A stretch of DNA of 38,783 nt from positions 1-38,783 of the forward strand of contig VHDH01000021.1 of assembly GCA_016871445.1 (NCBI GenBank), given 5' to 3'. Every line of letters starts with the position of its first letter. Position 1 is the first letter of the stretch. Below are positions 15,702 to 22,639 of the stretch, in pieces. The translations under genes and the position numbers were made by a program. Under the pieces are notes generated by a model. That model did not search any database. It was not told where the DNA came from and was given only the letters and a program-made list of their open reading frames with translations. This DNA is from Verrucomicrobiota bacterium. GTDB taxonomy: Bacteria > Verrucomicrobiota > Verrucomicrobiia > Limisphaerales > SXTU01.

Positions 15702-16895
15702 ATGATGAAATTGACATCGTTAAAATGGATGAGTGCAACCTGTCTTTTGGTGGGTGCGCTGGCGGGAACTGCTCACGCACAGTTTCAAGGTTTTGGTGGT
15801 TTCGGAGGATTTGGAGGTGGCGGTGGTGCTGGCAATCGCACCTCCACCCAGAGCACAGGTGGACGCCCACTGGGTGGGGCGGACATTTCCTTTGACCCAG
15901 AAACGCGCCGACTAATCGTGGTCACGGACGACCAAACGGTTGAGGACATACGCAAAGTAATCACCGGCTTAGACCGTCCCTCGCCGCAGGTGCTCATCAA
16001 GGTGATCTTTCTGGAAGCGACTTATCGCAAGGACATGGATCTCGGTTTTGCCGGCGGTTACAACCATGATACCAAGCTTAATGGCGTAAGCGGGGTGGTA
16101 GGCCAAGGATTTGGAAATTCTCCCATCACCACGCTGGCGGGTCTCGCCGCCCAAGCCACTCCCGGCGCGGGCATTTACTCGATCCTCGGCAGCGACTTTC
16201 AAGCCACGCTCCGGGCCATAGCTACCGCCGGCAAGACTGAGGTGCTCTCCCGTCCTTCAATTCTCGCCCGCAATAATCAATTGGCCACCATCAGTTTGGG
16301 TCAGCAGGTGCCGTTGATCACTAACACGCGTTTCGACAACTTCGGCAACCAGATCAATAGCGTCAGTTACCAGAGCGTCGGTGTAAATCTGAGTGTCACC
16401 CCATTTATCTCGTCCGACGGTAATGTGGAGATGACCGTCACGCCGGAAATTTCATCACTCGCGGATCGTTCCCAGTGGGTAGCCATCGCTGGCGGCACCA
16501 ACTCGGTGGCTGCGCCCGTAATCAACTCCCGCGCGGCTACCACGACTGTGGTGGTGCCCAACGGCCAGACCGTCGTCATCGGCGGCCTCATGGAAAACAC
16601 CCAACAGGAGTCGGAAAATAAAATTCCCGGACTGGGGGATATCCCGCTGCTCGGAAACCTCTTCAAGCGGAAGCAAAAGGAGAACGTTAAGCGCGAGTTG
16701 ATGATATTCCTCACGCCAACGATCGTCCAAGCACCAGCTCAACTCGCTGGCATCACCAAGTCCGAACAGGAGAACAAGGTCGTCACACCCAAGGCCTTTT
16801 CACAGGAAGAATTGGATCGCTTTCTCGAAGCGCTGCCCAACAAGCCCGCGCCCGCCGCCCCGACCCCACCTCCAAAAGCGCCTGCGCCCAAATAG
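15702..16895 (+). CDS. gspD: Split secretin GspD, outer-membrane secretin barrel part
   Basis: A 397-residue protein with its own signal peptide (about 1-26, ending AHA/Q), a Gly-rich segment (about 28-57), the second half of an N-domain (DISFDPETRRLIVVTDDQ... VITGLDRP, about 60-93), and a complete secretin barrel (about 95-345): VLIKVIFLEATYR, LSRPSILARNNQLATISLGQQVP, VGVNLSVTPFIS and the signature VVIGGLMENTQQESENKIPGLGDIPLLGNLF. A Pro/Ala-rich tail follows. It would form the outer-membrane pore through which substrates leave. It lies 35 bp after the N-domain gene, with an AAAGGT ribosome-binding-like site 5 bases before ATGATG (second ATG at 15705), which is stronger than most starts here. 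No lipobox or pilotin-binding S-domain is obvious. Confidence 0.92.
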   Translation: MMKLTSLKWMSATCLLVGALAGTAHAQFQGFGGFGGFGGGGGAGNRTSTQSTGGRPLGGADISFDPETRRLIVVTDDQTVEDIRKVITGLDRPSPQVLIKVIFLEATYRKDMDLGFAGGYNHDTKLNGVSGVVGQGFGNSPITTLAGLAAQATPGAGIYSILGSDFQATLRAIATAGKTEVLSRPSILARNNQLATISLGQQVPLITNTRFDNFGNQINSVSYQSVGVNLSVTPFISSDGNVEMTVTPEISSLADRSQWVAIAGGTNSVAAPVINSRAATTTVVVPNGQTVVIGGLMENTQQESENKIPGLGDIPLLGNLFKRKQKENVKRELMIFLTPTIVQAPAQLAGITKSEQENKVVTPKAFSQEELDRFLEALPNKPAPAAPTPPPKAPAPK

Positions 16896-17032
16896 GACGT
16901 CGGGAATGACTCTTTCGTGATGCTCATAGTCCAATCACGGCCCGATGACCGGCGCGGGCCAATGGGTTGCCTCAGACATTTTGATTTGGTGATTGATGAG
17001 GCCTTGGATCCTGGGCATCCATCATTCCCGTC
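16896..17032. other. Gap between secretin gene and histidine kinase
   Basis: This 137-bp gap has no clear terminator with a T-run. CGGGAATGA at 16901-16909 recurs inverted as TCATTCCCG at 17022-17030, and a GCCCG/CGGGC hairpin lies in between. I found no sigma-54 -24/-12 pair here, so the kinase may be read through from the gsp operon or use a promoter I cannot recognise. Confidence 0.4.
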
Positions 17033-18550
17033 ATGATCCACAACCCTCGCATTGCCTTCTTGCTGCTGTTGGCCGCTTGGGTGGCGCTCGCCATCTGGCA
17101 GACCGTGGAGCACAACCGCGTCGAAACCGCCGCTCGCGAAGTCCTTTTGCGCCGCTCGCGCGACATCACCGGCACGCTGGGCAAGTTCATCGAGTCACAA
17201 CGACGGTTCGGCGTTGTCTCACAAGAGCGGATGGAGATTGCCCTGCAATCCGTTATCACCTTCGGCGGATTGCAATCCCTCGCCCTGCTTAACAAAGCCG
17301 GTGACGTCGTCGCCTCCGCCGGGCAACCCGCCGACCTCGAAGCCCGCGGCCTCGTGCAGAACGGCGTCCACTGGGGCGATAAAATCCTCACCGTCGTCAA
17401 CCCGATCGACCTAGGCACCAACATCGTCGTCGTTCTGCCGCCCCGCGACACCAATGCCCCGCCGCGCGAGGACTTCCGGCCAACGCCGCCGCAGCAGCGC
17501 CCGCCCCGCGAGCCACGCCCGGACGAGACCAACACCGTTCCCGTCACTCTGAGTGTTGACAGCACCAATGCCGCCGGCAGCAGCGTCACCTCCACCAACC
17601 GCAACGACCGCCGCGATGCCCTGCGCCGCGCGTTCAGCGGATCCTTCGGGCGGCCGCCGTGGATTCCCGAAGCGGACTTCAAGCGCCTCACCGAGACTCG
17701 CACCACGCACGGCTTCGTCATCGCGCTATCCACCGACCCATTGCTCCGCGCGAAAGAGGAAGACCTGTGGACCCGCACGCTCATTGTCAGCTTCGCCGGC
17801 GTTGCGGCCCTTGGCATCGCGCTCGCCCTCCGCAACCTCAGCCAGTCCGCTGACCTCCAGTTCCGCCTTCTCCGCGCCAGCGAGATGAACACCCACCTGC
17901 GCGAGATGAACCTCGCCGCCGCCGGCCTCGCGCACGAGACCAAGAACCCCCTCAACATCATCCGCGGCCGCGCCCAAATGATCTCCCGACAAGACGACGC
18001 GCCAGCCACCATCCGCGAAAATTCACGCAGCATAGTTGACGAGGCCGACCGCGTGACCGCGCAGTTGAACGAGTTCATCAACTACTCGCGCCCGCGTGAG
18101 GTGAAGCGTGCCCCCGTGGCCCTTGGCAACGCCGTCGCCGAGGTCGGCCGTGCGCTCAGCTACGACCTCGGGGAGAAGGCCATCCAAATCACCGTCCAGC
18201 CCGACCTCCCGCGGATCGAGGCGGATGAGCAGCTCCTCCGGCAGGCGCTTTTCAACCTGCTCATAAACGCCACGCAGGCACTGGAGCCCGGCGGCCAAAT
18301 CCACGTCACCGCCACACGCAGCCCGAACGGCACGCTGGCCTTGGAAATCCGCGACAACGGCCCCGGCGTCGCGGCCGAAAACCGGAAAGAGATTTTTAAG
18401 CCCTATTTTACCACGCACCAGAAAGGCACCGGCCTCGGTCTTGCCATCGTGCAGCAAATTGTCCTCGCCCACGGTTGGGAGATTGAATGCCTGGCGAACG
18501 AGCCGCGCGGCGCATGCTTCCGCGTAAGCCACGTCAAGACGCTCGGGTGA
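17033..18550 (+). CDS. Membrane sensor histidine kinase (PilS/ZraS/NtrB-like)
   Basis: A 505-residue two-component sensor. TM1 about 7-22, a periplasmic sensor segment (about 23-245) containing a Pro/Arg/Thr-rich stretch (137-190), and TM2 about 249-266. The cytoplasmic part has the H-box AAGLAHETKNPLNIIRG with phospho-accepting His301, N-box NLLINATQAL (408-417), G1 DNGPG (441-445), F-box-like IFKPYFTT (454-461) and G2 GTGLGL (465-470). The HExKNPL form of the H-box and the short linker fit kinases that pair with NtrC-class regulators, and such a regulator follows 113 bp downstream. What it senses is unknown; its place after the secretion operon suggests an envelope or pilus signal, as for PilS. 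Confidence 0.92.
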   Translation: MIHNPRIAFLLLLAAWVALAIWQTVEHNRVETAAREVLLRRSRDITGTLGKFIESQRRFGVVSQERMEIALQSVITFGGLQSLALLNKAGDVVASAGQPADLEARGLVQNGVHWGDKILTVVNPIDLGTNIVVVLPPRDTNAPPREDFRPTPPQQRPPREPRPDETNTVPVTLSVDSTNAAGSSVTSTNRNDRRDALRRAFSGSFGRPPWIPEADFKRLTETRTTHGFVIALSTDPLLRAKEEDLWTRTLIVSFAGVAALGIALALRNLSQSADLQFRLLRASEMNTHLREMNLAAAGLAHETKNPLNIIRGRAQMISRQDDAPATIRENSRSIVDEADRVTAQLNEFINYSRPREVKRAPVALGNAVAEVGRALSYDLGEKAIQITVQPDLPRIEADEQLLRQALFNLLINATQALEPGGQIHVTATRSPNGTLALEIRDNGPGVAAENRKEIFKPYFTTHQKGTGLGLAIVQQIVLAHGWEIECLANEPRGACFRVSHVKTLG

Positions 18551-18663
18551 CGGCCCGAGGCGCGCGATTGGGGACACTTCGTTTGGCCGCGTGAATTCAA
18601 AGCCCGTGCTGCCAAGCTGGACGAATTTACTGCTTTAACGAACAGTCTGCCTCCACGAGCCGC

Positions 18664-20025
18664 ATGACTGCCAAGCCCAAAGAGACCGCCGCACCTCGCA
18701 TTCTTGTCGTGGACGACGACCCTGGCCAGCGCAGCCTTCTGCAGACTTTCCTCGAGCGTAACGGCCACCAGCTGCTGGTAGCCGAATCGGGCGAAGCCGC
18801 GCTCCAGATACTCGCCGCCGCGCCCGTCAGCCTGATGATCTCCGACGTGCGGATGCCCGGCATGACTGGCCTGGAAACGCTCCGCCGCGCACGCCAACTC
18901 CACCCCAAGCTCCCGGTGCTGCTGGTCACCGCCTACGCCGATATTCGTGAAGCTGTCGGCGCAATGCGCGACGGCGCAGTAAACTATCTTTCCAAGCCTA
19001 TTGATCTCGATGAGTTGCTCCGCAGCATCGAGCAAATCACCGGCCCGCAAACGGCCACCGTCGGCGACCCACCGCCGCTGCCACCAGGCATACTCGCCGT
19101 CAGCCCGCTCATGCGGGCGGTGTTCCACGACGCCGCGCTCATTGCGCCATCCGAAAGCCGGGTGCTCATCACGGGCGAAAGTGGCGTGGGCAAGGAGGTG
19201 CTGGCCGACGCCATCCATCGCTGGAGCCCACGCGCGAAGGGGCCGCTGGTGAAGGTGAATTGCGCAGCCATCCCCGAGACGCTGCTGGAGAGCGAGCTGT
19301 TTGGCCACGAGAAGGGCGCATTCACCGGCGCACACCAGGCGCGCACGGGCCGCTTCGAAGAAGCCGGCGGTGGCACCATTTTCCTGGACGAGATCAGTGA
19401 GATGTCGCCGCAGTTGCAAGCCAAGCTGCTACGCGTGACACAAGATGGCACCTTCCGGCGCGTCGGCTCCGGCAAGGAACTGCTCACGAACGCGCGCATC
19501 CTCGCGGCGACGAACAAGAATCTTGAGGCGCTAATTAAAGAAGGCCGCTTTCGCGAGGACTTGTTCTACCGGCTGGCGGTTGTCGAACTTGGCGTGCCCC
19601 CGTTGCGCGAGCGGCGTGAGGACATATTACCGCTAGCCTCGCACTTCATCGCGCAGTTCGGCAGTGACCAGACGCGCTTTTCGCCCGCCGTGACCGAGGG
19701 GCTGGAACGTTACGCATGGCCGGGCAACGTGCGTGAGCTGCGCAACGCGATGGAGCGCGCGGCACTTCTCTCGCGCGGCGGCGTGGTGCTGTCCGAGCAC
19801 TTGCCCGGCCGGGTGCGGCCCAGTGATACCAATGCTTCAGCCGCCGGGCCGGGCGACCCGCAACGACTTGAGGAAATCGAGCGCGACGCTATCCTCGCGG
19901 CGCTGAAGCGACTCGACTACAACCGCACCGAGACCGCCAAGGCCCTAGCCATCAGCCGCCGAGCATTGACCTACAAGATTCAACGGTTGCGTGAATTGGG
20001 GTTCCCGGTGGACCCGCCGGCGTAG
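18664..20025 (+). CDS. NtrC-family sigma-54-dependent response regulator
   Basis: A 453-residue regulator with three domains. Receiver (about 11-125): acidic pocket Asp17/Asp18, phospho-acceptor Asp61 in ISDVRMPG, Lys111. AAA+ sigma-54 activation domain (about 142-370): Walker A GESGVGKE (171-178), GAFTGA (218-223, contacts sigma-54), Walker B GTIFLDEI (237-244), arginine-finger region FREDLFYRL, and WPGNVREL. Fis-type helix-turn-helix (about 403-443): NRTETAKALAISRRALTYKI. All key residues are intact, so it should hydrolyse ATP to open sigma-54 promoters. The best such promoter in the window is at 3214-3229. Its cognate kinase is the gene upstream. A PilR- or ZraR-like role is inferred from context. 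Confidence 0.94.
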   Translation: MTAKPKETAAPRILVVDDDPGQRSLLQTFLERNGHQLLVAESGEAALQILAAAPVSLMISDVRMPGMTGLETLRRARQLHPKLPVLLVTAYADIREAVGAMRDGAVNYLSKPIDLDELLRSIEQITGPQTATVGDPPPLPPGILAVSPLMRAVFHDAALIAPSESRVLITGESGVGKEVLADAIHRWSPRAKGPLVKVNCAAIPETLLESELFGHEKGAFTGAHQARTGRFEEAGGGTIFLDEISEMSPQLQAKLLRVTQDGTFRRVGSGKELLTNARILAATNKNLEALIKEGRFREDLFYRLAVVELGVPPLRERREDILPLASHFIAQFGSDQTRFSPAVTEGLERYAWPGNVRELRNAMERAALLSRGGVVLSEHLPGRVRPSDTNASAAGPGDPQRLEEIERDAILAALKRLDYNRTETAKALAISRRALTYKIQRLRELGFPVDPPA

Positions 20026-20109
20026 GGCAATTCCACCGGCCCCGGAAGCAAGCCCTACTTTGGTTTCCAGCAATTGACGCCTCGACCCGCCACTGCCATG
20101 TTCGCCTCA

Positions 20110-20904
20110 ATGAAGTTTGACATCTCGCGCTTGCTCGAGTCTTGGGAATACAAGCCCGGTCAGGTGCTCGTTCGCCGTTTTAAGACCAAAGATGGACAAG
20201 AAAAAATCCAGCTCAGGCTCGACCTCGGAGTGCTGCAGATGAACGCCGAGGGCCGCCCCGACGGAAAGCGCCCCCTCGGCCACGAGTCCTATTTCCACCA
20301 CCATGTCAGCCAGTTGGAGAAGCACCGCGCTGCGCACGCCGGTAGCGACGAGGAGTTCACGCTCTCCGCTGAGGACTGCGCACGCCTCCAGCAAGAGGCC
20401 ATCCAGTACCACCATCGTTACATCTGCCTTTACCAACTTGGCGATTACCAAACCGTTGTACGGGACGCAGACCGAAACCTCGCCGTCTTTGACTTCGTGG
20501 ATGAGTTCGCCGAGACCGACGAGCTATCTTGGGCACTGCAGCAATTCCGCCCCCAACTCTTGCTCATGCTCACGCGGGCTAAAGGCATGATCGCTTTGGA
20601 GAAAAAGGAGTTTGCCGCCACCGCCCGCGAGGTAGAAAACGGCATCGCTACCATCCGCGAGTTTTACAATGCCTTCGAGCGACCTGAAATGGCCGAGCAA
20701 TCGGGCGAAATCAACTCGCTCGAGCAATGGCTAGATAACCTGCGCAGCAACCACGAAAAACGCTCGGAAAAGCCCGAGGCTGAGCCACCGCAACTCTCGG
20801 AACGCGAGCGATTGGAGCGTGCTCTGCAGGATGCCGTCTCACGCGAAGATTATGAGCAGGCTGCACGCGTGCGCGACGCGTTGAAGAATTTAAAAACCCC
20901 CTGA
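20110..20904 (+). CDS. UvrB/UvrC-motif protein of unknown function
   Basis: About 264 residues, cytoplasmic, no signal peptide. The N-terminus (MKFDISRLLESWEYKPGQV, then QLRLDLGVLQMNAEGRPDGKRP) resembles a conserved uncharacterised family that I associate with Verrucomicrobia and Planctomycetes. The middle is helical and TPR-like (tyrosine-rich YHHRYICLYQLGDY near 105-118). The C-terminus (about 233-262) is a UvrB/UvrC motif: ERLERALQDAVSREDYEQAA, followed by RVRDALKNL, a helical hairpin used for protein contacts. ATG 20110 fits the conserved beginning; in-frame ATGs at 20098 and 20074 are alternatives. It is not a UvrB or UvrC nuclease subunit. No functional link to neighbours is evident. 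Confidence 0.75.
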   Translation: MKFDISRLLESWEYKPGQVLVRRFKTKDGQEKIQLRLDLGVLQMNAEGRPDGKRPLGHESYFHHHVSQLEKHRAAHAGSDEEFTLSAEDCARLQQEAIQYHHRYICLYQLGDYQTVVRDADRNLAVFDFVDEFAETDELSWALQQFRPQLLLMLTRAKGMIALEKKEFAATAREVENGIATIREFYNAFERPEMAEQSGEINSLEQWLDNLRSNHEKRSEKPEAEPPQLSERERLERALQDAVSREDYEQAARVRDALKNLKTP

Positions 20905-20935
20905 ACTGCGCCGGGTTTAACCGACGTTTCTTGTC

Positions 20936-21715
20936 ATGAAGCCGCTGTGGTCCCTCCTCTCGTTCGCTGCCAGCTTGCTGTTTGCGGGCTGCATGACTGT
21001 TCCCGAGACCGGCCGCCGCCAAGTCATGCTCATTTCCACCCAGCAAGAGATGCAGCTCGGGCTGAGCGCGTTCACTCAAATGAAAAAGGAAACGCCTATC
21101 AGCAAGGATCCCGCTGTGAACGCTCTGGTGCAGCGCGTAGGTCGACGCATCGCCATGGTGGCAAACCTACCGGGCGCGCAATGGGAATTCGTAGTTTTCG
21201 AAAGCAAAGAAGCCAACGCCTTCTGCCTGCCCGGCGGCAAGGTAGGCATCTACACCGGCATCCTGCCGATCACAAAGGACGAGGGCGGCATGGCCACGGT
21301 CATCGGGCATGAGGTTGCACACGCCGTTGCCCGGCACGGCGCGGAGCGCGTGAGCGAGGGCCTGCTACTCCAGACCGGCGGCGGTATCCTCGGGGCCAGC
21401 ATTTCTAACGCCGACCCACGCACGCAGGGGCTCGTGATGACTGCTTATGGCCTTGGCGCAAAGTTGGGCCGCGAGTTGCCACACAGCCGGGCACAAGAGT
21501 CCGAGGCTGACCGCATCGGGCTAATCTACATGGCGCGCGCCGGCTACAAGCCTGAGGCGGCCATCGACTTCTGGCAGCGCTTCGCTGACTACAACCGTAC
21601 CCGGGGCGGTAACGCCACCCCGGCGTTTCTCCGCACCCATCCGCTGGACAATCTCCGGATACAGCAAATCCGGCAATGGATGCCAGAGGCGCAGGCGAAT
21701 TTCCGGCCGCAATAA
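20936..21715 (+). CDS. M48-family metallopeptidase, lipoprotein (LoiP/BepA-like)
   Basis: A 259-residue envelope protease. Lipoprotein signal with lipobox LFAGC (Cys19). The peptidase M48 domain has the zinc motif HEVAH (His125, Glu126, His129) and the downstream ESEAD with Glu188 as likely third ligand. The sequences MLISTQQEMQLGLSAF and NAFCLPGGKVGIYTGIL are typical of the Oma1/LoiP/BepA branch, which degrades or assists misfolded outer-membrane proteins. No TPR domain follows, so it is closer to LoiP than to BepA. Lack of Asp after the lipid Cys favours outer-membrane sorting if Lol rules apply. A quality-control role near secretin genes is possible but only inferred. Confidence 0.93.
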   Translation: MKPLWSLLSFAASLLFAGCMTVPETGRRQVMLISTQQEMQLGLSAFTQMKKETPISKDPAVNALVQRVGRRIAMVANLPGAQWEFVVFESKEANAFCLPGGKVGIYTGILPITKDEGGMATVIGHEVAHAVARHGAERVSEGLLLQTGGGILGASISNADPRTQGLVMTAYGLGAKLGRELPHSRAQESEADRIGLIYMARAGYKPEAAIDFWQRFADYNRTRGGNATPAFLRTHPLDNLRIQQIRQWMPEAQANFRPQ

Positions 21716-21809
21716 AAACGGTTCTCAGAGTTCAGAAACCGCGGTGTTTGTTGGGTCTGCTGGATATCGGCCTCAGATTGCTGCGAAGTCCAGCTAGTCA
21801 GTTTCCAAC

Positions 21810-22376
21810 TCAATTCCAGCTCAAATCGTCCGGCTGGTCACTCAATAGCCGGTATTGCCAGCCCTGCTCCCGCACCAGCGCCGCCCAAAGTTTTTTTTCA
21901 CCCTCGCCAAAAACCAGTTCCACCGAGGCCGGGTGCGTGAGCCACGCGCCGCGCTTCAGCTCATCGTCAAGCTGACCAGGCGACCAACCGGCGTAACCAG
22001 CAAACACTTTGAGCTTCTGCGGCGCGGAGAAAGAACCACTCAGCTCTACCAATTCGTCAAGCGAGTGGTCGAGGTTGAGGTTGGGCAACACGTTCGCATC
22101 AGGCAGGAAATCACCCGCGTGCAGGAAACTCATCGCCTGCGGCTGCACGGGACCCCCGAGAAATAGCGCTTGATCCTTAAGCGTTTCCGGGAGGTCTGCC
22201 ACCAATGCCTCGCCGACTTTCTTATCCGTCGGGCGGTTGACAATGAGGCCAAACGCCCCCTCGGGGTCGTGCTGACAGATGAGAACAACGCTGCGGTGAA
22301 AGTAGGAGCCAGCCAACTTGCCGCCATCTAGGAGGAACTGGCCCTTGAGCGATTTGAACTTGGCAGGCTTAGCCAT
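21810..22376 (-). CDS. YqgE/AlgH family protein (DUF179)
   Basis: A 188-residue soluble protein of the widespread YqgE/AlgH family, whose biochemical role is not settled. Family features: KGQFLLDGGKLAGSYFHRSVVLIC at the N-terminus, EGAFGLIVNRPT near 40-50, FLGGPV near 72-77, VFAGYAGWSPGQLDDEL near 125-140 and GAWL shortly after. Start ATG at 22376. It is transcribed away from the small lipoprotein gene at 22436, from which only 59 bp separate it, and is convergent with the M48 gene. Confidence 0.92.
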   Translation of the reverse strand: MAKPAKFKSLKGQFLLDGGKLAGSYFHRSVVLICQHDPEGAFGLIVNRPTDKKVGEALVADLPETLKDQALFLGGPVQPQAMSFLHAGDFLPDANVLPNLNLDHSLDELVELSGSFSAPQKLKVFAGYAGWSPGQLDDELKRGAWLTHPASVELVFGEGEKKLWAALVREQGWQYRLLSDQPDDLSWN

Positions 22377-22435
22377 GAATCACCATTAATTTGCTCCACA
22401 CTTGCGGGACTGACAACCTCGTTTATGCTCCCAGC

Positions 22436-22555
22436 ATGAAACCGCTGCTGCTGCTCGCCCTCCTCGCCGTAGCCCTCGTCGCCACCGGCTGCCAGACTGA
22501 TGGCGGCAGCCGCGAGTTCATCCCCGGCAAGGGCTGGGTGCCAATGCGGAAATGA
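22436..22555 (+). CDS. 39-residue lipoprotein with IPGKGW tail
   Basis: ATG 22436 to TGA 22553-22555 encodes a Lys-Pro start, a hydrophobic stretch of Leu/Ala/Val and a lipobox VATGC with Cys19, followed by only 20 residues that include REFIPGKGWVPM. After lipidation the mature peptide would be about 21 residues anchored in the envelope. From memory, small verrucomicrobial lipoproteins ending in (Y/F)IPGKGW are recurrent; I cannot verify that here. It is divergent from yqgE and followed by the convergent amidohydrolase gene. No function is known. Confidence 0.65.
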   Translation: MKPLLLLALLAVALVATGCQTDGGSREFIPGKGWVPMRK

Positions 22556-22639
22556 CCGCGGCCGCAGCGAGGTGGCATTGTCAGAGCGCTTTTTATTGGC
22601 AGTACCCCCAAGCGGCGACCACAAAATCAGCGGCCCAAG

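Noticed and set aside
13981-16895. The two secretin genes as a single gene broken by a frameshift or sequencing error
   Set aside because: The second gene begins with a complete signal peptide and its own ribosome-binding-like site, and the first ends in a Gly-rich tail with a clean stop, which a simple frameshift would not create.
18618-18634. Sigma-54-like GG...GC pair before the response regulator
   Set aside because: The spacing between GG and GC is 11 bases instead of 10, and the flanking bases do not match TGGCAC or TTGC.
21716-21809. Bidirectional terminator between the convergent M48 and YqgE genes
   Set aside because: Only a 5-bp CGGTT/AACCG stem with a long loop and no T-run on either strand; too weak to call.
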